From assembly GCA_021324295.1 (NCBI GenBank), contig JAJPJJ010000075.1, positions 1 to 64,000 of the forward strand: DNA of 64,000 nucleotides, written 5' to 3'. The notes under the pieces are model-generated. The model was not told the origin of the DNA. It worked only from the letters and a program-made list of their open reading frames with translations, and ran no database searches. Below, piece by piece: positions 8,014-16,219 of this stretch. The stretch's first letter is position 1. Each line of letters starts with the position of its first letter. Origin of the DNA: Bacillota bacterium (GTDB lineage Bacteria; Sysuimicrobiota; Sysuimicrobiia; Sysuimicrobiales; Segetimicrobiaceae). A program made the translations under genes and the position numbers.

Positions 8014-8841
8014 CTACCCGGTGGGATGCGCGGGCGCGCCGCGGAGCTCGCGGGACCGCTCGGCGGCCCGCTCGACGGCGTGCCGCACCGCCGCCCGGAA
8101 CCCACCCTCCTCCAGCGCCCGGATGCCGGCCATCGTCGTGCCCCCCGGCGAGGTCACACGCGACCGCAGGACCGCGGGGTCCTCGTCGGTCTCGGCGAGC
8201 ATCCTGCCCGCGCCGAGGATGGTTTGCGAGACGAGCGCCAGCGCCACGTCCCGCGACAGCCCGGCGCGCAGGCCCGCGTCTACCATCGCCTCAGCCAGGA
8301 GGTAGACGTACGCCGGGCCGCTGCCCGACAGCCCGGTGACGGCGTCGAACAGCGCCTCCGGGACCACGACGACGCGGCCGATCGCCGCGAACACCTCGCG
8401 GGCCGTGGCGAGGTGTCCGTTGCCCGCCCAGCGCCCCGGGCAGATCGCGGTCGCCGACGCGCCGACCGCGCTCGACGTATTGGGCATCGCCCGCACGGCC
8501 GGCACACGGCCGAGGTGTCGCTCGATGCGCTCGAGCGGAACGCCGGCGGCGACCGAGACGATGAGGTGGCGGGGCTCCGCGTGCGGGGCGATCTCCTCGA
8601 GGACGCCGGGCATGTCCGCCGGCTTCACCGCGAGGACGACGACCTGGCTTGCGCTCATCAGGCGCGCCTTGTCGCGCGTCGTGCGCACCCGCCACTCGCG
8701 CGCCAGCCGGGCCAGCCGCTCGTCGTTGCTCTTGTTGGTCAGCCAACAGCGGTCCGCCGGGACCGTGCCGCTGGCGAGCAGCCCGCGCAGCATCGCCTCG
8801 CCCATGTTCCCGGCGCCGATGAGCCCCACAGAGCGATCCAT
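8014..8841 (-). CDS. proC: Pyrroline-5-carboxylate reductase
   Basis: Last step of proline synthesis: NAD(P)H-dependent reduction of 1-pyrroline-5-carboxylate in the cytoplasm. 275 residues. The Rossmann start is VGLIGAGNMGEAMLRGLLAS. VVLAVKPADMPGVLEEI follows, then the P5C-binding C-terminal domain with ALFDAVTGLSGSGPAYVYLL and VTSPGGTTMAGIRALEEGG. The ATG at 8841 is chosen because GGAGG stands 7 bases upstream; longer frames run into the leader RNA. Regulation is visible: a T-box leader with its own promoter precedes the gene, so uncharged tRNA (most likely tRNA-Pro) should switch expression on. Confidence 0.96.
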   Translation of the reverse strand: MDRSVGLIGAGNMGEAMLRGLLASGTVPADRCWLTNKSNDERLARLAREWRVRTTRDKARLMSASQVVVLAVKPADMPGVLEEIAPHAEPRHLIVSVAAGVPLERIERHLGRVPAVRAMPNTSSAVGASATAICPGRWAGNGHLATAREVFAAIGRVVVVPEALFDAVTGLSGSGPAYVYLLAEAMVDAGLRAGLSRDVALALVSQTILGAGRMLAETDEDPAVLRSRVTSPGGTTMAGIRALEEGGFRAAVRHAVERAAERSRELRGAPAHPTG

Positions 8842-8878
8842 CGTCCAGCCTCCACCCGGCGTGCGCCGCCGCACACTC

Positions 8879-8911
8879 AAAAACGCCCCCTCGCCAAAGG
8901 GCGAAAGGGCG
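8879..8911 (-). terminator. Intrinsic terminator of the proC T-box leader
   Basis: Hairpin with CGCCC/GGGCG and CGCC/GGCG helices around a CUUU loop, followed by five U residues (8879-8883). It stands directly after the T-box sequence, so it competes with the antiterminator. Confidence 0.85.
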
Positions 8912-9129
8912 CTTCCGCGGTACCACCTTTGTTCCCCGGCCGTGCGGCCGGGGCACTCTGCGCTGTCTCGGGCGTCCCGGCTCCCGTTTCGGCGGCCGCC
9001 GCCGCGCCACGGGAGCAGCTCCGGGGATGGGTTTCGGAGGCGCCTGCGGCAGCGCTCGCAGCCTCTGGCGCTGCTCTCTCGACGCAGGCGGGGCATCCTA
9101 CGCTCCCCGTCATCGCCGGCGCGTTTGTG
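8879..9129 (-). promoter_or_regulatory. T-box riboswitch upstream of proC
   Basis: The conserved T-box sequence AAAGGTGGTACCGCGG (core 8915-8929) precedes the terminator. Stem I is recognisable: GACGGGGA pairs with TCCCCG, GCCTGCG with CGCAGGC, and the distal part has AGAGAG and GGCTGCGAG, the usual platform signatures. The 3' strand of the specifier loop contains GAAA-CCC-A, so CCC (9029-9031), a proline codon, is the likely specifier. This matches the downstream proC. Uncharged tRNA-Pro would stabilise the antiterminator and allow read-through. Confidence 0.9.
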
Positions 9130-9135
9130 GGGCTT

Positions 9136-9165
9136 ACTATAGCATCGTTCGACTCCGGCCGTCAA
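9136..9165 (-). promoter_or_regulatory. Sigma-70-type promoter of the proC leader
   Basis: -35 TTGACG (9160-9165) and -10 TATAGT (9136-9141) with an 18-base spacer. The predicted start near 9129 places the whole T-box leader in the transcript. Confidence 0.8.
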
Positions 9166-9430
9166 GCGACCGAATCACGCCGTCCAAGATCTTACCGTGA
9201 GGCGCATCGTCGCGCTATCGAAAATCTTACCGGGCGGTACCTCCCACATTGTCGCCCCGGAGGCCCCGGTGACTCCCGCAGCCCGGCGCGAATACGCTCG
9301 TGCCGTCCGTCCACGCGACGCCCGTTGCGGCACAGGAGTCACCGCGCCGCGCGGCGCATACAACCGTGGGCGATGCACCGGCCGCGCGGACGCCCGCGGC
9401 CGGGAGGACGACGTCGTGGGGTGACTCCGC
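9166..9430. other. Divergent intergenic region between proC leader and the dehydrogenase gene
   Basis: About 265 bp without a gene. Two near-identical 12-base direct repeats, aagatcttaccg (9186-9197) and aaaatcttaccg (9221-9232), lie 35 bp apart just upstream of the proC promoter. They could be a regulator site, but nothing further supports this. The plus-strand promoter is not evident. Confidence 0.4.
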
Positions 9431-10306
9431 GTGAGCGACCGCATCGGTTTCATCGGCCTGGGCATCATGGGACGTCCCATGGCCGGCCACCTGGTCGGAG
9501 CCGGATACGAGGTCACGGTCTGGAACAGAACACGCAGCAAGATGGACGAGCTCGTGCGGGCCGGCGCACGGCCCGGGAGCTCGCCCAAGGACGTCGCGAC
9601 GCGCAGCGACATCACGATCACGATGGTCGCCGATACGCCCGATGTCCGGGAGGTCATCCTCGGTCCCGGCGGGGTCATCGAGGGGGTCCGGCGTGGGAGC
9701 GTCGTGGTGGACATGAGCACGATCTCGCCGGTCGCCACCCGGGAGATCGCGCAGGAGCTCGCCGCCCGGGGCGCCGAGATGCTGGACGCGCCGGTCTCGG
9801 GAGGGGAGAAGGGGGCGATCGAGGCCACGCTGTCGATCATGGTCGGTGGGAAGCCCGAGGTGTTCGAGCGCGTCCTGCCCGTCTTCCGGCGGCTGGGCAG
9901 GAACATCGTCCACCTGGGCGGGATCGGGGCCGGCCAGGTGACGAAGGCATGCAACCAGCTCGTCCTCTCGCTCACCCTCGTCGGCGTGGCGGAGGCGCTG
10001 ACGCTGGCGCGCAGGGCCGGGGTGGATCCGGCGAAGGTGCGGGCGGCGCTGCTCGGCGGGTTTGCCCAGAGCCGCGTGCTGGAGCTGCACGGCCAGCGGA
10101 TGCTGGATGGGAACTTCGAGCCGGGATTCCGGACCCGTCTCTACCACAAGGATATGGGAATCGTGATGGAGACCGGACGGGCGACGGGGGTGCCGCTTCT
10201 CGGGGGCGGCCTGGCCGCCCAGCTCTACCAGGCCGCGATGAGCCGCGGTCTGGGGGAGAAGGACTACTCGGTGCTGGCGCAGGTCATCGCCGAGCTGGCG
10301 GGGTGA
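9431..10306 (+). CDS. 3-hydroxyisobutyrate dehydrogenase family oxidoreductase (tartronate-semialdehyde-reductase-like)
   Basis: NAD(P)-dependent beta-hydroxyacid dehydrogenase of 291 residues. The N-terminal Rossmann motif is IGFIGLGIMGRPMAGHL. The substrate-binding loop is DAPVSGGEKGAIEATLSIMV. The catalytic lysine lies in GAGQVTKACNQL (Lys172). The C-terminal helical domain contains LYHKDMGIVMETGRATGVPLP-like sequence, as in GarR/GlxR. Family members reduce tartronate semialdehyde, oxidise 3-hydroxyisobutyrate, or reduce succinic/glyoxylic semialdehydes; sequence alone does not decide. The GTG start at 9431 has GTGGGGTGA about 7 bases upstream. It is one of only three plus-strand genes and is not in an operon with its neighbours. 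Confidence 0.93.
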   Translation: MSDRIGFIGLGIMGRPMAGHLVGAGYEVTVWNRTRSKMDELVRAGARPGSSPKDVATRSDITITMVADTPDVREVILGPGGVIEGVRRGSVVVDMSTISPVATREIAQELAARGAEMLDAPVSGGEKGAIEATLSIMVGGKPEVFERVLPVFRRLGRNIVHLGGIGAGQVTKACNQLVLSLTLVGVAEALTLARRAGVDPAKVRAALLGGFAQSRVLELHGQRMLDGNFEPGFRTRLYHKDMGIVMETGRATGVPLLGGGLAAQLYQAAMSRGLGEKDYSVLAQVIAELAG

Positions 10307-10307
10307 C

Positions 10308-10331
10308 GCGTCTGTGCGCCACGACAGACGC
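10308..10331. terminator. Hairpin between convergent genes
   Basis: Perfect 8-bp arms GCGTCTGT (10308-10315) and ACAGACGC (10324-10331) with an 8-base loop, starting 2 bases after the dehydrogenase stop and 20 bases before the end of the convergent carbonic anhydrase gene. No T-run is present, so termination strength is uncertain. Confidence 0.5.
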
Positions 10332-10351
10332 GGCACGCCCCTCGATGGCGG

Positions 10352-10873
10352 CTATTCGGCCCGCGCGAGGAGCACGCGGTACCGGCGGGCAAGCTCCACG
10401 TAGTGCTCCGCGCCCTGCCGGATGCGGGCCAGGTCGTCGTCGGTGAGCGCGCGGACCACCCTGCCGGGGACGCCGAGGTACAGCGTCCGCGGCGGGACTT
10501 CCTGACCTTCCGGCACGAGGGCGCCGGACCCGACGAGCGCTTCCGCGCCGACGCGCGCACCGTTCAGCACGATCGCGCCCATGCCCACGAGCGCGCCGTC
10601 TCCCACCGTGCACCCGTGGAGGATGGCGCCGTGGCCGACGGTGACGCCGCGGCCGACCAGGACCGGGAAGCCCGGATCGGTGTGCGCGCAGCAGCCGTCC
10701 TGCAGGTTGCTCCCCTCGCCCACCGTAATCGGCTCCTGCTCCGCCCGCAGCAGCGCGCGGAACCACACGCTCGCGTGGGCCTCGATCGTGACGTACCCGA
10801 TGAGGTCTGCCGAGGGCGCGACGAACGCCTCGGGGTGCACGCGCGGCCGGTGCGGCGGGATCGCGATCAGCAT
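10352..10873 (-). CDS. Gamma-class carbonic anhydrase family protein (left-handed beta-helix)
   Basis: 173 residues made mostly of hexapeptide repeats (for example VTVGHGAILHGCTVGDGALVG), which fold as a left-handed beta helix and form trimers. The three zinc-ligand histidines of the gamma-carbonic anhydrase/YrdA/PaaY group are recognisable in CCAHTDPG and GHGAILHGC. The ATG at 10873 follows AAGGAGG by 6 bases. The C-terminal helix caps the helix fold. The true substrate of YrdA-type proteins is often unproven, so carbonic anhydrase activity is an inference. It lies last in the rpe / deacetylase-like series on this strand. Confidence 0.9.
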   Translation of the reverse strand: MLIAIPPHRPRVHPEAFVAPSADLIGYVTIEAHASVWFRALLRAEQEPITVGEGSNLQDGCCAHTDPGFPVLVGRGVTVGHGAILHGCTVGDGALVGMGAIVLNGARVGAEALVGSGALVPEGQEVPPRTLYLGVPGRVVRALTDDDLARIRQGAEHYVELARRYRVLLARAE

Positions 10874-10956
10874 GGCTGTCCTCCTTGGCATCGCCAGCCG
10901 CGCGCCGGCCGCCGCCGGGCCGTGGCGGAAGCGCGGCGTTGCGGCCGCCGGCCCTG

Positions 10957-12009
10957 CTACAGCGACCAGAACGCCCCGACCACGCGGCGAACCGCGCGGG
11001 CGCGCTCCTGGGCCACAGCGAACGGAGCTTCGCGGAGGCCCGCGTCCGGCTCGACCACGCCGGAGGCGATCCCGGTGAGCCCCTCGAGCGTCGCCGCGAC
11101 CGAGGACGCGAGGCCCTCGAGGTCGTACCCTCCCTCGAGCACGGCCGCGACCGGCGTCCGCGGCACGGCGTCGCGGACGAGCCGGGCGAGGCGGCCGAAC
11201 CCGCGCGCGGTCAGCAGCATCCCGCCGAGCGGATCCCGGTGGTGCGCGTCGAACCCGGCGGAGATGAGGACCAGCCCGGGCGCGACCGCGGCGATGAGCG
11301 GCAGGACGATCTCCTCCCAGAGGTAGGCATAGCCGCCGTCCCCCACGCCCGCCGGCAGCGGCACGTTGACCGTGGTCCCCTCGCCCGGGCCGGCGCCGGT
11401 CTCCTCGAGCGCGCCCGTGCCGGGATACCAGTGCTCCTGGTGGAGCGAGCAGAAGACCACGCGACCCTCCCGGTAGAAGATCTCCTGCGTCCCGTTGCCG
11501 TGGTGCACGTCCCAGTCCAGGATCATGACGCGCTCGAGCCGATGGGCCTCGACCGCGTGCCTGGCGGCGATCGCGACGTTGTTGAACAGGCAGAACCCCA
11601 TGCCCGCCCCCGGGCGCGCGTGATGCCCGGGCGGGCGGACAAGCGCCATCGCCACCGGCGCCTCGTGCGCGAGCACGGCGTCCACGGCCAGCAGCGCGCC
11701 GCCGACGGCACGGCGGGCCGCATCGTACGAGGCCGGGGAGACCCACGTATCGGGATCGAGGGAGCCGCCGCCCGAGGCGGCGGTCTCGCGCACCCGCGCG
11801 ATGTGTCCGCGGGTGTGCACCCGCGCCAGGACGTCCTCGTCCGCCGCCTCCGGCGCGCGGCGCCCGAGCGCCTCCCCCAGCGGCGTCCTGCCCAGGACGG
11901 CCTCGATCGCCGCGAGGCGCGCCGGCCGCTCGGGGTGGTGCGCGGGGGTGAGGTGCCGGCGGCAGTCCTCGTGGGTGATCAGGATGCCGGGGGCCGGTTC
12001 GCGTGCCAT
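10957..12009 (-). CDS. Histone-deacetylase/acetoin-utilisation (AcuC) superfamily amidohydrolase
   Basis: Zinc-dependent deacetylase fold, 350 residues. It probably removes acetyl or acyl groups from polyamines, proteins or small amides in the cytoplasm. Family motifs are complete: ITHEDCRRHLTPAHHPERP at the start, RPPGHHARPGAGMGFC, the metal-binding DWDVHHGNGTQEIFY, and SAGFDAHHRDPLGGM. The motif pattern is of the class II/HDAH type. The ATG at 12009 has only a weak ribosome site, which suggests coupling to rpe 73 bp upstream. The physiological substrate is unknown. Confidence 0.92.
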   Translation of the reverse strand: MAREPAPGILITHEDCRRHLTPAHHPERPARLAAIEAVLGRTPLGEALGRRAPEAADEDVLARVHTRGHIARVRETAASGGGSLDPDTWVSPASYDAARRAVGGALLAVDAVLAHEAPVAMALVRPPGHHARPGAGMGFCLFNNVAIAARHAVEAHRLERVMILDWDVHHGNGTQEIFYREGRVVFCSLHQEHWYPGTGALEETGAGPGEGTTVNVPLPAGVGDGGYAYLWEEIVLPLIAAVAPGLVLISAGFDAHHRDPLGGMLLTARGFGRLARLVRDAVPRTPVAAVLEGGYDLEGLASSVAATLEGLTGIASGVVEPDAGLREAPFAVAQERARAVRRVVGAFWSL

Positions 12010-12082
12010 GATCGGCAGACCTGCGGCGAGGCCGCTCGCTCACCCCGCGAATCGGGTCGGGCAAGGTGGCCGGGACATGCGC

Positions 12083-12763
12083 TCAGGGGTGGCGGGACGG
12101 GGCCGTCGCCGCCTCGCGCAGCCGGGCGATAGCGGCCGCCGGGCCCTCCGGTGCCCCGAACACCGCCGTCCCGGCCACGAGCACGGTCGCGCCGGAGGCG
12201 ACGGCCGCCGCGGCGGTGTCCGGCCCGATCCCGCCGTCCACCGCGATCTCGAATGCGAGGCCGCGGGCGCGGCGGCGCTCGGCCAGCTCGCGGATCTTGG
12301 GCAGCAGCTCGGGAATGAACGCCTGGCCCCCCGCGCCGGGCTCCACGGTCATGACGATCACGGCCTCGACCCACGGCAGCGCCCACGCGATCTGCTCGAG
12401 GGGCGTCGCGGGGTTGAGGGCGACGCCCGGGCTCACGCCGAGGGCGGCGATCTGACGCACCGTCTGGTACAGGTGCGGGGTGGCCTCGACGTGCACCGCG
12501 AGGCGTGAGGCGCCGGCGTGCGCGAACGCCTCCAGGTGACGATCGGGCTCGACGATCATCAGGTGCACGTCGAGAGGCAGCCGGGTGGCCTCCCGGACCG
12601 CGCGCACGACCACCGGTCCCATCGTGATCTCGGGCACGAACCGCCCGTCCATGACGTCGACGTGGATCATCGAGGCGCCCCCACGCTCGGCGGCCCGTAC
12701 CTCCTCGGCGAGCCGGCCGAAGTCGGCCGCAAGGATCGAGGGCGCGATCTTGATCTCCATCAT
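12083..12763 (-). CDS. rpe: Ribulose-phosphate 3-epimerase
   Basis: Interconverts ribulose 5-phosphate and xylulose 5-phosphate in the pentose-phosphate and Calvin pathways. A 226-residue TIM barrel: IAPSILAADFGRLAEEVR at the start, the first metal His and Asp in MIHVDVMDGRFVP, LDVHLMIVEPD, then VIVMTVEPGAGGQAFIPE, and the C-terminal Asp in EIAVDGGI. The loop usually reads MTVxPGFGGQ; Phe is Ala here, a mild change. The gene follows pknB in the same direction. Linkage of rpe to a PASTA kinase gene is also common in Firmicutes, where rsgA lies between them; no rsgA is present here. Confidence 0.96.
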   Translation of the reverse strand: MMEIKIAPSILAADFGRLAEEVRAAERGGASMIHVDVMDGRFVPEITMGPVVVRAVREATRLPLDVHLMIVEPDRHLEAFAHAGASRLAVHVEATPHLYQTVRQIAALGVSPGVALNPATPLEQIAWALPWVEAVIVMTVEPGAGGQAFIPELLPKIRELAERRRARGLAFEIAVDGGIGPDTAAAAVASGATVLVAGTAVFGAPEGPAAAIARLREAATAPSRHP

Positions 12764-12794
12764 CGATCAGGGGCGCCGACGCGGTCTCCGTAGC

Positions 12795-12863
12795 CCCGCG
12801 ACAGAGGCGCGCGCAGGGCAGGCCCGCCGCGTGCCCCGGTCGACGGTGCGCGGCGCGGCCCTA
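12795..12863 (+). repeat. Dispersed intergenic repeat, partial copy D
   Basis: Corresponds to the right half of copies B and C. Shared blocks include ggcccgccgcg and ccccggtcgac, and it ends at ctag, which is the TAG stop of pknB on the other strand. It fills the gap between rpe and pknB. Confidence 0.6.
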
Positions 12864-14810
12864 GGGCCGGATCTCCTGGATGAGCCGGTAGTCGATGTAG
12901 ACCTGGACGATCGTGTACCCCACGCCCGTCACCTCCTTGTCGAGGTTCTCGCCCGGCGCGTGCGTCCCCTCGTAGGCGACGTGCACGCCGCGCTGGTCGA
13001 CGACCACGATCTTCACGACCTGGCGCGGCGGCCCCTGCGGCACGACGAGCGTGATGTGAGCACGGCGGACATCGGATGCGCCCTGCGGGGAGGGCGCCGC
13101 GGGCGTGCCGGTCACGATCGGCTGCGGCGGAGGGCTGCTGCCCGCCCCCTCCCGCACCGCGATCGCCACGGCCACCGCGTCGCCGTGGTGGATCTGCGTG
13201 CCGGCGGGTGGCGTCATCGCGACGACCTGCCCCGGCGGCACGTCGGCGCGGGGCACCTGGGTGACCTCGCGCAGCGTCACGCCGAGATCCTCGAGCGCCC
13301 GGCGCGCGTCGTCGAGCGAGCGCCCGACGAGGTCGGGGAGGGCGAAGGCCTGCTGGCCCTTGCTGACGGTCAGGTTGACCGCGGCGCCCTGCTCGACGGA
13401 GGCGCCCGGAGCGGGGTCCTGCAGGAGGATGAAGCCCGAGGGCACCGTCTGGTCGTACGCCTCGCGCACCTCGCCCACGGCGAGGCGGGCCTGCTCGATC
13501 GCGAAGCGCGCGTCCTCGAGCGATCGCCGGCGCACGTCCGGGACGCTCACCATCTCGGGACCGAGGCTCGTGACGAGCCCGATCACGCGGCTGACCTTCA
13601 CCGTGCGGCCGGCGGGCGGATCCTGGCCGACGACCGCGCCCGCGGGCACCGTCCGGCTGTGGCGCTGCTCGACCACCTGCACGCTCAGCCGGCTGTGGCG
13701 GGCGATGCGCTCGGCGTCGGCGAGCGTGTGTCCGGCGAGATCGGGGACCTGCACCTCCGGCACGTTCAGGTACGCGTTGAGTGCCTGCCAGCCCACGGCC
13801 GCCCCGCCAAACAGCACGAGCAGCACGGCGGCCGCCACGAACGGCGCGATCGGAGCGGCCGCGCGCCCAGGACGTGCACGGCGGCCGGCCCCCGGCCGTC
13901 CGGGCGGCGCGCCGGACCGCTCCGGCGCGCCCCGCTGGTCTGCGGGACGGCGTTCCAGGACCGCCGTGGACTCGACCTCCGGGCGCTCCTGCCAGTGGGC
14001 CGCCCGCCCCAGCAGGTCCTCGCGCATCTCGCGCGCCGACGCGTAGCGCTCATCCGGGTCCTTGGCGAGCGCTTTGAGGATGATACCCTCCATCGCCCGG
14101 GAGAGGCGGCCTCCCCTGCGCCGCGGCACCGGCGGGGGGTCGTGCATGTGCTGGAGCGCGATCGCGATCGGCGTGTCGCCCTCGAACGGCAGCCGGCCGG
14201 TGGCGGCCTCGTACAGGACCACCCCGAGGGAGTAGAGGTCCGCGCGGCGGCCGACGCCGAGGCCGCGGGCCTGCTCGGGCGAGAGATACTGCACCGAGCC
14301 CAGGACCGTCCCGGTCTCCGTGATCGACGTGGCCGCGAGCGCCCGCGCGATCCCGAAATCCGTCACCCGGACCTGGCCGTCCGGGCCGATCAGGATGTTC
14401 TGCGGCTTGATGTCGCGGTGGACGATCCCCATGCGGTGCGCGTACTCCAGCACTTCGCAGACCTGCGCCCCGATCCGGCGGACCTCCGCTTCGTCGAGCG
14501 GGCCGCGCCGGCGGAGCAGCGTCTTGAGGTCCTCGCCGTCCACGAACTCCATCACGATGTAGTGCACGTCTCCGTCACGCCCGTGATCGAAGACCCGCAC
14601 CATGTGGGGGTGGCTGAGCTGTGCGACCGCCTGCGCCTCCCGCTCGAACCGCGCGACTAACTCCGCGTTGTGGGCGTACTGGTCGCGCAGGATCTTGATC
14701 GCAACCGGCCGGCCGTCGCCGGTCGCCCGGCCGCGGTACACGAGCGCCATCCCGCCCTCGCTGAGCGGCCCGACGATCTCGTACCGCCCGCCGAGCACCC
14801 GGCCGATCAC
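12861..14810 (-). CDS. pknB: PASTA-domain serine/threonine protein kinase (PknB/PrkC type)
   Basis: Membrane sensor kinase that responds to peptidoglycan fragments or lipid II and phosphorylates growth and division proteins. 649 residues. The Hanks kinase domain is complete: Gly-rich loop LSEGGMALVYRG, Lys39, HRDIKPQN at 121-128, DFG at 141-143, activation loop with SITETGTVLGSVQYLSPEQ. A Pro/Arg-rich juxtamembrane stretch (270-310), one membrane helix (311-331) and three PASTA repeats (about 341-408, 411-475, 480-545) follow. A C-terminal beta-rich domain closes the protein. The GTG at 14810 overlaps the pbpA stop as GTGA, so translation is coupled. The phosphatase, FHA, FtsW and PBP genes upstream are the classical partners. 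Confidence 0.95.
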   Translation of the reverse strand: MIGRVLGGRYEIVGPLSEGGMALVYRGRATGDGRPVAIKILRDQYAHNAELVARFEREAQAVAQLSHPHMVRVFDHGRDGDVHYIVMEFVDGEDLKTLLRRRGPLDEAEVRRIGAQVCEVLEYAHRMGIVHRDIKPQNILIGPDGQVRVTDFGIARALAATSITETGTVLGSVQYLSPEQARGLGVGRRADLYSLGVVLYEAATGRLPFEGDTPIAIALQHMHDPPPVPRRRGGRLSRAMEGIILKALAKDPDERYASAREMREDLLGRAAHWQERPEVESTAVLERRPADQRGAPERSGAPPGRPGAGRRARPGRAAAPIAPFVAAAVLLVLFGGAAVGWQALNAYLNVPEVQVPDLAGHTLADAERIARHSRLSVQVVEQRHSRTVPAGAVVGQDPPAGRTVKVSRVIGLVTSLGPEMVSVPDVRRRSLEDARFAIEQARLAVGEVREAYDQTVPSGFILLQDPAPGASVEQGAAVNLTVSKGQQAFALPDLVGRSLDDARRALEDLGVTLREVTQVPRADVPPGQVVAMTPPAGTQIHHGDAVAVAIAVREGAGSSPPPQPIVTGTPAAPSPQGASDVRRAHITLVVPQGPPRQVVKIVVVDQRGVHVAYEGTHAPGENLDKEVTGVGYTIVQVYIDYRLIQEIRP

Positions 14811-16219
14811 GGGCGTCCCTCCGCCTGTTGGGCGGCGAGCGCCGCGGCGATGACCTGCCGCGCCGCCGGCGCGGCGATCGCGCCGCCCGCGCCCGCGTTC
14901 TCCATCAAGACGGCGGCGGCGACGGACGGCCGGTCGGCGGGCGCAAACGCGATGAACCACGCGTGCGTCGGCCCGTGCGGGTTCTGCGCCGTGCCGGTCT
15001 TGCCGGCCACCGGCACCCCCGGGATCTGCGCGGCGGTGCCGGTCCCGCTCCGCACGACGTCGACCATGTCCTGCGCGATCTGGGCGGCGAGCGCCGCGGG
15101 GAGGACCTCACGGCTGCCCCGCTGCGCGTACGCGGAGAGGATCCGCCCGTCCGGGCCTCGCACCTGCGAGAGCAGGAACGGGCGCATCATGACGCCGTGG
15201 TTGGCGATCGTAGCTGCAACGAGCGCCATCTGCAGCGGCGTCACGAGCAAGCTGCCCTGGCCGAACGAGATCTGCGCGGTGCCGCGGGGCCCGAGGCTGC
15301 GGGCGGCCGGCACGAACCCGGCGGCGGTGGGCAGGTCGAACTGCGGCGGACGGCCCAACCCGAACGCCCGGGCCATGCGCACGATCGCGTCGGCGCCGAG
15401 CATCCCGCCGAGCTGCACGAACGCGGTGTTGCACGACACCGCGAACGCCTGCCGCAGCGTCAGGCGGCCGTAGCGTTCGTGGTCGAAGTTGCCGATCACC
15501 GCCCCCGCGACCGTCGTCTCGGCAGGACAGTCGAGCACGGTGTCGGACGTCGCGCGGCCGGACGCGAGCGCCGCGGCGAGCACGATCGGCTTGAACGACG
15601 ACCCGGGCGGATACTGCCCCTGGGTGGCCCGATCGAGCAGCGGCGACGAGGGGTCGCGCGCGATCGCATCCCATCGGGCGTCCACGGCCGCAGGGTCGAA
15701 CGAGGGACGGCTGACCAGCCCCAGCACCGCGCCGGTCCGGGGATCCAGCACGACGATCGCGCCCCGGCGGCCGGCGAGCGCGCGCGCCGCGGCCTGCTGC
15801 ACCGCCGTATCCACGGTCAGGACGAGGTCGTTGCCCCGCGGCGGCCCGCCGAACGCCTGCTGCAGCGCCTCCCACGGGTCGCGCGCCGGCAGGCCGAGGA
15901 GGGCGGGATCGTAGCGGGCCTCCACGCCCGCCAGCCCGTACCGGGGACTGCGGTACCCGAGCACATGCGCGAACAGGTCCCCGAAGGGGTAGCGGCGCAC
16001 CTGCCGGCCCCCGAGTTCCTGCGAATCCGCGAGCACCCCCAGACGCCGGTCGAGGATCCGCCCCCAGCGGACGCGCTCGGCGGCCAGCGCGAGGCGCGGG
16101 TTGCCCGCCTGATCGGCGAGCTGCGGCCCCCAGATCACCTGGACGCCCGCCAGGTACACGACGAGCACGACGAGCAGGCCGGCCAGGAGCCGGCCGAGGT
16201 TAGCGACCCGCGGCGCCAT
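14807..16219 (-). CDS. pbpA: Penicillin-binding protein 2 family peptidoglycan transpeptidase (PbpA-like)
   Basis: Cross-links peptidoglycan outside the membrane with the SEDS glycosyltransferase encoded just upstream. 470 residues: one N-terminal helix (LLAGLLVVLVVYLAGVQVIW), a short dimerisation domain, and a transpeptidase domain. Catalytic motifs are SSFK (Ser207, Lys210), SCN (262-264) and KTGTA near residue 415. It lacks large insertions and PASTA repeats, as in actinobacterial PbpA. The start overlaps the FtsW/RodA stop by 20 bases; the stop overlaps pknB. It is a likely target of beta-lactams. Confidence 0.95.
   Translation of the reverse strand: MAPRVANLGRLLAGLLVVLVVYLAGVQVIWGPQLADQAGNPRLALAAERVRWGRILDRRLGVLADSQELGGRQVRRYPFGDLFAHVLGYRSPRYGLAGVEARYDPALLGLPARDPWEALQQAFGGPPRGNDLVLTVDTAVQQAAARALAGRRGAIVVLDPRTGAVLGLVSRPSFDPAAVDARWDAIARDPSSPLLDRATQGQYPPGSSFKPIVLAAALASGRATSDTVLDCPAETTVAGAVIGNFDHERYGRLTLRQAFAVSCNTAFVQLGGMLGADAIVRMARAFGLGRPPQFDLPTAAGFVPAARSLGPRGTAQISFGQGSLLVTPLQMALVAATIANHGVMMRPFLLSQVRGPDGRILSAYAQRGSREVLPAALAAQIAQDMVDVVRSGTGTAAQIPGVPVAGKTGTAQNPHGPTHAWFIAFAPADRPSVAAAVLMENAGAGGAIAAPAARQVIAAALAAQQAEGRP

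Noticed and set aside
5677-10446. Very long open frames on the plus strand opposite real genes (for example 5677-10446, 45171-48206, 35663-39460)
   Set aside because: At this GC content stop codons are rare in antisense frames. The translations are Arg/Pro/Ala-rich or His/Asp-rich low complexity with no family motifs, and each lies across several well-recognised minus-strand genes.
12083-12763. Rpe loop MTVEPGAGGQ as evidence for a non-functional epimerase
   Set aside because: All metal and catalytic residues are present; Phe to Ala in this loop is a tolerable substitution.
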